Below are positions 26,567-36,436 of a DNA stretch of 64,000 nt, in pieces. Where the stretch lies: NCBI GenBank assembly GCA_038087015.1, contig JASBNA010000006.1, forward strand, positions 620,001 through 684,000. Direction: 5' to 3'. The notes beneath the pieces are model-generated. The model did no database searches. It was not told where the DNA came from and worked only from the letters and a program-made list of their open reading frames with translations. Positions within the stretch are counted from its first letter, which is position 1, and each line of letters starts with the position of its first letter. The stretch comes from Cerrena zonata. Lineage: Eukaryota; Basidiomycota; Agaricomycetes; Polyporales; Cerrenaceae. The position numbers and the translations under genes were made by a program.

Positions 26567-27931
26567 CAGCTTTTGGTGGCCATCTTCCTAGTAAGACTTC
26601 TGAGCCTATCAGCGTTCTTCTTCCGCCTTTCAATGTCCACATCGACAGCAGTGTTCTTGCTCATCTGGGCCCTCGGCGCCTATCGTGTACTCGCCCAACT
26701 CTCTCTGGGGATCATCACCGCGTTCTTCCTCACCCTATTCTTGTCGTTCTCCTTTGCCCTAGCCAAAATGGCGTTCAATCGTTCGCCACCACGGGGATCT
26801 GTCTCGGCCATCTCTGCCAGAGGAATATTACGGTCCCTATAAGAAGCAGAACGTTTGACGATGGGTCGAGACCATCCTGAGACTAGGTCGTTAGCGGCTC
26901 GCTGGATGTCGGGCACAACGCGTTTGCATTTCGTGTAGAAGATTACGACTCGGCCGAGTCGCGATTCTTTGAGAACGTTGGTGTCTATGAATTCCATCTT
27001 TTTGAGGATTGGGAAGAATTCTTTTTGGATATCGAGGGCGGGAAGGGAACGGTCTGGGAGAGGTTCGAGCCATCTTCGAACGCCTTCCAGGAGGTTGTTG
27101 TCGATGATAGATTGTGCCAATGCAGTCCTAAACACCAACAGAGTCAGTAACAATTCACCTTAAAGAACATCGTGGTAGTTCATGGAGTCAATTAGATACG
27201 CACTTTCGTAACACTTCCATCACTTGCGGGAGTAATCTCAGTTTGGCCGTAGCGGGCAATTTCTCGCGATTGGATTGTTCGTCATCGGCAGCGGCAGAAA
27301 GCATGGCCTCACGGAGGCGAGAGACCTCTTCGTCTGCAGCTCGGTCCAAAACATCTTCATCATCCTTCTTCTTTCGCTTCGGTCTCGAGGTCTTCTTTGT
27401 TTTCAGAATAGCATCGATGGTCATATCCAATTTCAGCTTGCTCGCTATTCCATATATCGAACATGAGCTCCAAGTTTCGAATGGTGAAGTACGCCGCGAG
27501 TTACAAATCAGAACGTACCTTGTTCAGGCGGCAACTGGCTTAAATCAATCTCTTCTCGTTGCTGCTTTCGTTTCCGTTTCCTAGTCGTCTGTCTCCGTTC
27601 CCCGTCTTCTCCTGATCGTCTAGACACACGTCGTTTGGGTTTGGGGTCCTTCTGAGCGACGTAATCATCATCCCCAGAGTCTGCAGAGGACTCAAAGTCG
27701 TCTGCTACCGGTGATTTGGAGATGCGTTTGCGTACGGCGGGACCATCTAAGCCGTAGAAATAGAGAGTAAGACTATAAACGGGTAGGTTGTGATCTTGAA
27801 TGTGGTTTACTGACCATCGAGGTCCGAAAGGTCTGAGTCGGAACCGAACACCTCACGCTCGAGGTCGTTTTGCTACACATTGGTGCGTGAGTGAATTGAC
27901 TTGTGTATAGGACGATAACACCTACATCCAT
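26567..27931 (-). CDS. IWS1: Transcription elongation factor Iws1/Spn1
   Basis: Spt6-binding elongation factor with a TFIIS N-terminal (LW) domain. Exon 1 is six bases (27931-27926, ATG GAT), then [20 protein letters not shown], a basic nuclear region, and the conserved core: [106 protein letters not shown]. Near 26706-26660 the frame is disturbed. VMIPRE continues logically as LGEYTIGAE in another frame, and the Lys/Arg-rich tail [20 protein letters not shown] is back in the first frame, ending at 26569-26567. Either a 69-base intron removes this part or paired indels exist. Confidence 0.88.
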
Positions 27932-28520
27932 ATTCTATTTTATAGAGAATGGCCTTGTATTTAGTGAGTTAAGAATTAACAACAGCCTGGCGATGTAAAG
28001 CGTGCCCCGCACCACGACTGTCACACTGTGACATACACCGATCGTGATTCGCCATTTATGGAAGGTGAAGAAGAAACATTTAGATGTCAGCCTGTGTCAA
28101 CGCCCAATCCTAGTCACGATGCCAGCAGGGATGGACAGATGTACTATTCCTGTGCCAGAAGAGATATTACATTTTGTTTGATATATAATAATAACATGAT
28201 GACTTAAATATGATAGTACAGTTCTAATATTACAACAAATGCTCGTAAATATGCCAATAGTGCCTGTAAAGGCTGAGGGTTAGACATGTACAAGTGAATA
28301 TATAATGGGAAAGCAACGAGGAGGATGAGCGTCACAGTGGTCCTGTGCAAGCGACACGCCGATACATGTACATCGAGAATGATCGTAACAAACATGAGGT
28401 CGTTAGAGCATTCAAGTTGGATCATCTATAATCGATTCTTTTCAGCTCCGAGTCGTCCATGTTCGCAAAAACGTGAGCTCACCTTTATCTCGAGAGTATC
28501 ATATATCCAGACATCCCTCG
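27932..28520. other. Intergenic, no gene recognised
   Basis: About 590 bases, AT-rich around 28160-28300. The left part is the IWS1 promoter. Confidence 0.45.
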
Positions 28521-28769
28521 CTAAGGATAACCCTCAGCTTGAGCGACCTGTAGACAAACAGTGTGTCCACAAGTCTCTTCAGGTCTCGCGCTCGCCTTCA
28601 AGACTAAATTCCCATCTGGCTTCAAGGCCAATCCGTATGCGACCATAATATCTCCTTGCGAGACTATGTTGTCTCCGTGAGGAAACATGAGAGTGTTTTT
28701 GAGTGGTGCTGCGAGCACAGCGGTCGCGAATAAGGTAATGTTGCATATGCTGAGGAGTGGGAATCGCAT
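28521..28769 (-). CDS. Possible small secreted protein
   Basis: 82-residue open frame. The first 21 residues (MRFPLLSICNITLFATAVLAA) have the shape of a signal peptide with an Ala-X-Ala end. The rest is short with two cysteines near the C-terminus (ETCGHTVCLQ). I recognise no family. It stands alone in a gene-poor stretch, so it could be a small secreted effector-like protein, an exon of a larger gene, or chance. Confidence 0.3.
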   Translation of the reverse strand: MRFPLLSICNITLFATAVLAAPLKNTLMFPHGDNIVSQGDIMVAYGLALKPDGNLVLKASARPEETCGHTVCLQVAQAEGYP

Positions 28770-29190
28770 GATTCGATCGTGTCAGAGGTGGGGGTGGGTT
28801 GAGCGTATGTGACTCAGGTATAGGGGTATAAAGAGTGAATGAGTGAACGAGCGTCGCAAATCCTGTACAGAAACTCAATCATGAAACTGTTGTGATATCA
28901 CAGACACCGGCACTCACCCTACGTAATGGAAACTTTGTTACAAAGAAAAATGCAAAAAACAGCACCGACCGCTCGAGAAGGGGGGAAACAGAGCAGTCTG
29001 CTGTGATAAAAAGAGAAAGGGAAAGAGAAGAAGGAAAGAATACTGATCCAAACTCGCTCACCAAACTATATGAGCAACTTGTCCATGTCCATGTCAAGGT
29101 CGACAGTACCAAACGCCGCGACAGACCGCGACAAACGGGGGAGGTTTATGATCAAGTTTTCAACTAACTATGAGAGTATATCAGGCAGTG
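28770..29190. other. Intergenic, no gene recognised
   Basis: About 420 bases. A highly charged Arg/Glu-rich plus-strand frame here follows an AG-rich stretch and has no coding support. Confidence 0.4.
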
Positions 29191-29971
29191 TCAGGAACTT
29201 GACAACGAATTGGGCAAGTGGCAGATGATGTTCATGACGTTGGGCGGTAATTGTACAGGCTGCTCACCGTCAGCCTGAGAAGACCAAAATAGGTTATAGT
29301 GAATTGTTGTTAAGGTGGCATAGCAGTAGAAGTATGAGTCTTGGCAAAACTGTGTGTAGAATGGAAACGTTGGAAATAGCATCGGTATCTCATCTGAGGA
29401 CTGAGTTTGTGTGATATGAGGCGGAGACATAGGCCGGGCCGACATATCCATATGTCATGAAGGGTTTGAATCCTTTCTAACAGCATCAATGTACGAGCCA
29501 GCGAAATATGACGAAACTTCACCTAGAGACCATAGTATCGATGTACTACACCTTCCACATCGAGTCAAGCTGTGCCAAAGTACGTCGGCTCCACAAGTGA
29601 GCCACACGAACCTCCAGATCAAGGTGATATTCAATTATAAGCTGTGTTTCATTAACGCGATGGTATTAGATTACCCACCTCATTGTGGCATATACATTGC
29701 AATAAAGCGTATAATGCACTCATCTTAGCAAGACTCATGGTGACCAGCTGAGCAGCGATAATCTGTCAAAACATTAGCAAGGCACTGCGTGTCAACGTTG
29801 CAAGATGATATTCCCACTCACAAGCGTTAGCCCATTGCCTTGAGGCCGACATATACGGCCCTATGAACAATCAGATTTCGCGAAAGTTGGGAAAGGAAAC
29901 GAGAAATTCAGAGAATGATTTAATTACCATTGAGGGGAGGGTTGGTGGGAAGACTGTTCAGACGGTGACAT
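29191..29971 (-). pseudogene. Unrecognised coding traces, possibly a degraded or mis-assembled small membrane protein gene
   Basis: From an ATG at 29971-29969 the reading MSPSEQSSHQPSPQW joins over a 3' AG (TTCATAG) to AVYVGLKAMG. An in-frame TAA then stops it, although the next good exon reads IIAAQLVTMSLAK, as if one base were missing. Later segments VRVAHLWSRRTLAQLDSMWK and, after another splice-like boundary, MDMSARPMSPPHITQTQSS and QPVQLPPNVMNIICHLPNSL end at 29191. The pieces look coding and partly hydrophobic but I recognise no family. They could be two small genes. Confidence 0.25.
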
Positions 29972-30504
29972 ATTACTCCTCCGTTAGGGTGCTTGGAGAC
30001 ACTAGCGAGTCAGAAGCTTTCGGCACAGTCGCGTAGTCACGAACGTTCTCCACAAGGTTCTATATGATCTCATAGACACTGACTCTGGGAGCATCGAAAC
30101 AACTCCAAGCTAGAGAAACGTTCAACAACGATGACCAGCCTGCAGTACTGGCAGGGAATCGACGAGAAGAGGGTCAAGCTTCGAGACGGAAGCGACGACG
30201 GTGATTTTGACTACGTAACTTTGGTCGTGTACCTATCATCATCTCGTTTACGCATAAAGTCTATTCGGGACCCCTTCTAATTGATCGACGTCACTCTAGA
30301 CGTAGATTCTGCTCCACCTTTTCGGGAACATGAACTACCGGCCACAACGAGGCGACACAAATGTATACGGCGGCTTGCTGGCCATAGAACGTGCTGAGCT
30401 GGATATGCTGAAAGCGACAAGGAGATATCTGTTGTTGGCATGTTGATGCACCAGGTACGAACTTTATCAGACTCAATTACAATGAGGATAAGAGCAGGTC
30501 ATGG
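29972..30504. other. Gene-poor flank of the transposon
   Basis: 530 bases without a supported gene between the coding traces and the left target-site duplication. Confidence 0.4.
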
Positions 30505-30512
30505 GGTAGCAG
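30505..30512 (+). repeat. Target-site duplication, left copy
   Basis: GGTAGCAG directly abuts the left inverted repeat and is repeated exactly at 31566-31573 after the right one. Confidence 0.85.
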
Positions 30513-30547
30513 AGGACCCCTGATAATATACCCAGGAGGCCGTTCAG
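30513..30547 (+). repeat. Left terminal inverted repeat
   Basis: 35 bases beginning AGGACCCCTGATAATA and ending AGGAGGCCGTTCAG. It pairs with the reverse complement of 31531-31565, with differences at two positions (16 and 20). Confidence 0.85.
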
Positions 30548-30561
30548 GGATAGGGGGCTAA

Positions 30562-30646
30562 ATGTCCGGATTATTAAGCGCCCAAAATGTCCGGATTACG
30601 AACAGCCTCCAGGTTTGGGCGAAAAATGTCCGGATTATGAACGGCC
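30562..30646 (+). repeat. Left subterminal repeat array (3 copies)
   Basis: Copies of ATGTCCGGATTAYGAACGGC start at 30562, 30587 and 30626. The first is the most diverged (TTAAGCGCC end). All are in the same orientation as the right-hand copies. Confidence 0.8.
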
Positions 30647-30983
30647 TCAGTACTTCCAAAAAGGGAAATTCTTTGACGGTATGTTATATTTTCAGTTCTA
30701 TTCAACAGTTTTTTATAGCAGAAATAAGGAGAAATATGACTACTATTAATGGATATTGTTATCATGTTCTCATATTAAGAACGACAATGCATGAGAGTAT
30801 TGCGACAATCTCTTGGCTGGTAGGGTGAAGCTGATTTGCGAAAGAGTACACCTTCTAGTATCCGTAAAAGATGTGAAGCTACTTCCTTTTGAACGATTAA
30901 TAAATGAGTGTATGAACGAATTATACTACATTGTACACGTACAGTATGTCTGTCGTGACGAAAAGAATATACAACACAAGGGA

Positions 30984-31047
30984 GGTTCGAACCGAGCCGC
31001 GCAAAAAGGAGTTATCCTAATCACCATCGCGCGTAGCCGCTGAACCA
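30984..31047 (-). promoter_or_regulatory. Pol III-type A box and B box inside the transposon
   Basis: On the minus strand, TGGTTCAGCGG (31047-31037) fits an A box and GGTTCGAACC (30993-30984) fits a B box, 43 bases apart. A full tRNA does not fold: the T stem next to the B box is mismatched. This could be a tRNA-derived SINE remnant or chance. Confidence 0.25.
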
Positions 31048-31390
31048 TGTGGGCATCCATCATTGATGGTAAGTAGCATTCATAAGGGCCATTAAACGAC
31101 CTGAACTTGATTACCACCCATTGCCATCGTTGAAACATTCACTATTATCATATATATAGGTAGAGGTGCTGGATAGTATTCATTGTGACTACTCAAGTCA
31201 CTAAGGACTCATTACTTAGGTTTATTGGATGAGCACTATAGGTTTGCTGATATCGAGGCGCCGACAAAGGTTGACAAAAATGCAGGTTTGAATCAACATA
31301 TTACCATGCCTAGTGAACAAGTAATAGTATCTCTTTACAGTATTAACAAGTACCGTATGGGCAAAAGTTAATTTTTTGAGTCCCGTGTGA

Positions 31391-31540
31391 ATGTCCGGAT
31401 TACGAACGGCCTGGTCAGCCGAGGCCTCCAAATGTCCGGATTATGGAACGGCCTTGGACCGGTTTTTGGGTCAAAATGTCCGGATTATGAACGGCATTTC
31501 GGCAAAAAATCGCCAAAAATGTCCGGATTACTGAACGGCC
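31391..31540 (+). repeat. Right subterminal repeat array (4 copies)
   Basis: Copies of the same 21-22 base motif start at 31391, 31432, 31476 and 31519, spaced 41-44 bases. The last overlaps the right terminal inverted repeat. Confidence 0.8.
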
Positions 31541-31565
31541 TCCTTGGTGTATTATCAGGGGTCCT
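31531..31565 (-). repeat. Right terminal inverted repeat
   Basis: 35 bases; the reverse complement begins AGGACCCCTGATAATA and matches the left end at 33 of 35 positions. Confidence 0.85.
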
Positions 31566-31573
31566 GGTAGCAG
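31566..31573 (+). repeat. Target-site duplication, right copy
   Basis: GGTAGCAG, identical to 30505-30512. Confidence 0.85.
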
Positions 31574-32007
31574 TAGCAATGCGAAAAGGAACAGGTACTT
31601 CGATAGTGGGCGTGTTGCGTGAATCTTGCGTGCGCGGTATGAGTACCGCCCTTGTTTGGGGATATGTGTGACCTGTGACTTCTTATGAGTACGCCTGGAG
31701 GGGCGTGACTGTTATGAAGAATAGGCCTAAACAAGCAACCCCCGGTGCTACTCTCGAGGAATCAGGACAAGAAACACCTCGGCAAGTGTGAAGCGGTGCT
31801 TCTATATTTGAAGCGATGAGACTAATTGGGTACGGAGGAGAGTCTGCGTCCGAAAGCCAGTCCTCCATCCCTACGTAACCCGTCCGACCCTCCGATGAGG
31901 CTCATTTCATTTCTACTGTCCTCCATGTCCTCCTCTCTCCCTCTGTAGCTTATATCCCGGCCATCTACTCTGGCCTTTCCCTCTCGCTATCATTGCTTTA
32001 CGCTCCT
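31574..32007. promoter_or_regulatory. Promoter region of the F-box-like gene
   Basis: 434 bases between the transposon and the ATG at 32008, becoming pyrimidine-rich from about 31900. The transposon thus lies about 440 bases upstream of this start codon. No TATA box I can be sure of. Confidence 0.45.
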
Positions 32008-34435
32008 ATGTCCTCGACGGCTGTGTTGCCTCCGATCGCTGCGCATACTCCAGCTTCTGGCCAGATGCGCGCATCGTCGGCCAGGATGGCTGGAAAGACC
32101 AAAGACAGGCCGCTCCCTCCCATCCCTAATTTTCCAAATGCAGACTTGGTTCCCCGCAGGCAGCCTATCTCTTTCGTAAACACAAACATGAGATCGTATC
32201 GACCGTCTGTGTCTGAACGGCGGTCTTCTAGAGTCCCTCTCCGTCTCTGGGTCCAAAAATTATTACACTCTTCTCGGGTCCTAGCGAGGCTCTTATTGTG
32301 TATGACATGGACCGACTTCCATGCTCTTGTCTGTACCTGCAAAGACTTCCGACTGCTCATGGTCGATCAGGAATGCAAAAATGTCTTATTGTCGCACTAT
32401 GTCCCTGGGTATCGACAGGCAAAATCAAACGTTGATTCGCAGACATTTCGGGATGTGCAGATCGACATGCATGACTTATCGTTACTCAGTGCGTACTGGT
32501 GCTCCTATGAAGTCATGCATAATTATCAATTTATATTCGTCATTTTAGTGATCGCACAGAATTTCGAGTTACACCATTACCCAATGCATGCGCTCAACAT
32601 CACGAACTCGCCGCTGTACGCCCCGGGGATAACTTTCGAAGACGAACTGTCCCGAAAGTTGATCGCTTTAACTCAAGCACACACCCGCTTTATCCTCTTA
32701 CTCCAATCACTCGTACACAGTTCATCAACCCCGTCAACTTCAGAAGAATCCGACGATCTCGGTAGCTTATCCCCCGCTCGTTTTCCCGGACAACCTGTTC
32801 GGGAACTGGTGTTCCCACCTCCTCTGTCGTTTGTAGCGTCGGAGGGCTGCCAAGACAAATCGCCCACCACGCCCGTCGCGCCTGGTAAACTCCACAAGCG
32901 ATCAAGCAGTACTGCTACCTCCCATGCAGATCTTACCCTCAGCGCGTCGCGCGCGTCTGCAGACATGAGGCCGAGGGCCAGAAACCGTCTTCGAAGTTCT
33001 ATCTTTAGGGGGTCCAAGGTCGCTCTACCTCCGCCCTCAGCAACTCCCCATTCTCTAAGGTATTACAACGATAGCTGGAGACGGACATCTAAACATAAAG
33101 GTCTTGCTTCCGTATCCGATGACGAAGGTGATATATTCGAATTGAAAATGCCGCAAAGAAGATTCGCGTCTATGAATTTGTCGACTGACTCATCGTTATC
33201 GAGCCCGAGCCCGGAATCACGCAGCGTCGCTGATCATTCCTCCGCGCCTTCGAGTTACAGGGGAGACGGTAACACGAATAGAGACCGGTCGACGTCAAGA
33301 GCACCGACGGCTGTTGGTGTATCCACATCGCGTGTGAGCGCATCCTCGCCTCATGACCTGGTCATGGCGACGTCGCGCTTCCGTGCTCCCCTTTTGAGAG
33401 TGTTCTTCCCGTGTATGGAGTTGGACGAGACGTCGATTTCAGCATGCGAAGATCAGCTTGTTGACGCGGGTCTTTGGGAACATCTTTCCGCCGGGGACGT
33501 CGTGTGTAATTTTGGTTATGTACCCCTCCCTGACCCGGAGGAAGAGTCGCCCTCACCCTCTCAGTCGCAGTCTCATTCGCGATCACATTCACAAACACAG
33601 AATCAGACCCGCGCGGTGCAGTTGGGATCTGGTGAACCGATAGGTCATAGGAAGAAATGGTTGTTGTTCAACGGATATTGTTTGGTACATTATATCCCAC
33701 CGTCCCCTCCACCTATCGAAAATTCTATCACCCTCCCTTCGCCTTTCTACTTCTCGCATATCCTCCCACAAACGACTAATCCGATTTATATGCTTTCACT
33801 ACCTCCGCTTCCGAGAACACCTTCGAATTCTCCACCTCGCTCGCGAATCGGACAAGGATATGGTCATGCACACAATCCTAGCCGTAGCAGTGGGAGCAGT
33901 GGAAGTAGTAATAGTCATATTTCGTTTACAGATCATCATCTCCAGGGTCTTCAACTCACCCTAGCTCATCTTCCAACTCGAGTGGCTAGTCCACAATCTC
34001 CGTTAGGATATGCTATGGCGAAGAAGTATATGTGGCTTGCACGGATACCTAATGCTGGGTACACATCTGTTTCCATTGCTAATTCGACTGGTGGTGGAGG
34101 GGCGATGCCGGGAGATGGGTGGAAGGGAGAGTGGATTTTGGAAGCGGAAGGAACCAAGGAAGGGAGACAGAATCTTATAGACGCGCTCCAGGCAGGAGAG
34201 AATGGAGAGTGCAAGAGAGGCATGTGGGAAGTCTTGAAGGAGAAAAGCGGGAAAGGAAGGTTGTGGATGAAGTGAGTCCGTTAGGAGTCTGTGTCAGTGA
34301 AGTGGAACTAATGTTTGTCGCAGGTTACTAAGCTCGACTGTGGAACCTGTGCCCCGCGAGCTGGATTATGATCCAGTCTCTTCTGATGAATTTGGACATA
34401 CTATGGTTTCGAACTCTGCTGCTGTTCGGACATGA
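32008..34435 (+). CDS. F-box-like conserved basidiomycete protein, Ser/Pro-rich
   Basis: About 770 residues of unrecognised function. Near residues 75-130 there is an F-box-like helix pair, [20 protein letters not shown] followed by [20 protein letters not shown], which suggests a possible SCF ubiquitin-ligase adaptor. The rest is mostly disordered and rich in Ser, Pro and Arg (for example [16 protein letters not shown]), with an ordered segment near [21 protein letters not shown] 60-base intron (32489-32548, GTGCGT...TTTTAG) is a multiple of three and lacks a stop; removing it joins HDLSLL to [20 protein letters not shown] second intron after LWMK (donor at 34273) leads to a last exon ending NSAAVRT, stop 34433-34435. 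The start at 32008 is the first ATG; the codon at 31993 is TTG. Confidence 0.7.
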
Positions 34436-36436
34436 ACATGAAAAATGACATTTATGGATGCAATGCCTTACTTATTATTTTCCTTCCCCCATCCATTCTA
34501 TTCCCCTTCCACCGATGTTAATATCTCTTCTCATTTTGGACATCCAACCATTTAGAAGTTCGGACCTTGAGCTTGAGCTCCTTCCCTCATTCCATTCTAG
34601 TCTGTATTAATATCTTCTCCCTATAATCCCCTTCTTGACAACCCTCATCTACTCATCGCTCTTACTCTCTGCTTTTTTGGGCTCATTGACGCTTCATACC
34701 GGAACCATCCCTATCACTTATTTCACGACTCCAATTTCCCAAAACTTCCCATCATCCCGCTCTGCATTGTCGCATTTTTATATATCATAGTCTTTATAGC
34801 CTAAGCATCTACAGTAAAAGCCAACCCAAGTAGCTTCTTGCATTCGTTACATACTCTCCGCATTCGTATCGTATTGTACTTTACCCTACTTATACGTTGT
34901 TGTATATATGTTGCTGGTTACTGACGCACGCATTTCGAAGTTACTTGCTCCATTATTATATTACAGTTGAGCTCGTCATTGAGTACGTTGGCTCCTCTGT
35001 AGAGAAGGCTTCAATCATCTCATCACTATCACACTGACGGGTTCGGGCTTTTCGCTCTCGATTTCATTCCAAAGTGGTGCATGATCAACCTTCTCAATAC
35101 ATAGAGTGTATTTCACCTGTTGTCGGCTTGTGTCCACACTTCCCGTTCCTTATGAAATATGAAATGGTTCCTACTATCATTTATACAGACAAACTTTCTT
35201 ACCAATTCCGGGCAAGAAAGTGATCAGCTTCACGGACACGAGGATTTCATTTCCTGCTTCGGATCCCGACACAAGCTTTGAATGGGATATATCGAGCACA
35301 AGAAACCGGACACGATTAAGATAACATGATACTCGGAATCTGGCCGCACACATATATATAATGCGATGAGGGAGGTGAGATATCGATCGGGTTGTTCTAC
35401 TTCTTGTTGCTGTCCTCGGTTTCAAATTCGCTTTCCCGTATCCCTCCTCACTACGTATCAATCTTATTGTACTCAGGGTCTTATAAGGACCACTCTCCCT
35501 CGTACTGCGACCACAACCCTTTCCAGTGTTTCCCCGACAGGGTCAGTTGAGAACGATATGCTATAATCGGGTACGTCATGGGAAGGTTGTGCGGCCGTTC
35601 GTGTGGACATCATGTCTGTGGCGTTGGGAAGCTGGGGGACGGGGTTGGTGATGTATGTTCGGATACCCCTGTATTACCCCCCAACTTGACTTCTTCAACC
35701 ATTCAACCTGTGGTTGCTCCTTGTTCTCTTTCTCTCGTCTTCTTGTACGTGTTTTTGGGAACAGTGGGCGTTGTAAACGGATCAGTGTAGGTGGGTTGTG
35801 TGCCCGCATTGATCCCATCTAGGTGTTCTTGTTCTGGTGAGTGCTTCTCCTTGTACTGTCTCTCGCGAAGCTGAGAGACGTTGACAGCGCGTTTGAAAGT
35901 TCCTTGCAGCCTTATATGTGAAGTATTCCTAGCATATACCCAATATCATTCCGAGGTCTTCATTCTCTGTCCCGTTATCACGTCTGATACCAGTGCGTGG
36001 CTGGGTTCCGGCGCGACAGTGGGACGGTACGTGGCGCATAGTGCCAAGGTACGCGAGAGGTGAGTATGTGACGAGGTAAAGGGTGTCGATGGCATATGTT
36101 TTTCTGGCTGTGGTTGGTATTGCAGAATTCAGGATTATGGTGAGTTTTCCTGTCTACGACGCGTCAAACACGGTTCTAACATGTTGCCAGTCTTTGCTTA
36201 TGTCCTTCTGTGCTCTACGTAACCGACCGCTAAGCGAAGGACGCGACTGTGCGCGTGGTGGCAGTTGGTGACGCGAAAGAGCCTGCCCTAAAGTACACGT
36301 GTGGTGGAAGTGGGCGCTTGTCTGGGTCGAAGGAGAAAGACGCCTTTGTGTGCTTGTTCACTCCCTCCATTGTTCCGTCCATACCTTAGGCTCCTCGTCT
36401 ATAGCTTTCCCCTTCGCTCCTTAACTCTAGGCAATT
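34436..36436. other. 2-kb intergenic region, no gene recognised
   Basis: The first 500 bases are pyrimidine-rich, with T/C runs, and likely hold the 3' untranslated region of the upstream gene. Short frames between 35366 and 36271 have no motifs and poor continuity. The last part is the promoter of the next gene. Confidence 0.45.

Larger units (their letters stand above)
30513..31565. mobile_element. Non-autonomous DNA transposon (hAT-like MITE), 1053 bp
   Basis: The element is bounded by 35-base terminal inverted repeats, 30513-30547 and 31531-31565, which match at 33 of 35 positions and begin AGGACCCCTGATAATA. Exact 8-base direct repeats (GGTAGCAG) flank it. An 8-base duplication is the hallmark of hAT elements, although P, Merlin and Zisupton families can also make 8-base duplications. 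Inside each end lie copies of a 21-base subterminal motif. The interior is AT-rich and has no open frame long enough for a transposase, so it must rely on a transposase from elsewhere. The near-perfect ends and intact duplication suggest recent insertion. Confidence 0.85.

Noticed and set aside
28892..29167. Plus-strand Arg/Glu-rich open frame of 91 codons
   Set aside because: Low-complexity AG-rich DNA gives charged chance frames; no motif or splice context supports it.
30980..31050. tRNA gene on the minus strand
   Set aside because: A- and B-box-like sequences exist, but the T stem and acceptor stem do not pair. Kept only as a possible Pol III remnant.
31391..31540. Regularly spaced 21-base repeats that look like a short CRISPR array
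   Set aside because: The genome is fungal. The copies are imperfect, occur at both ends of an element with inverted ends and a target duplication, and are better explained as subterminal transposon repeats.
31993..32007. Upstream start of the F-box-like gene
   Set aside because: The codon at 31993 is TTG; the first ATG in frame is 32008.
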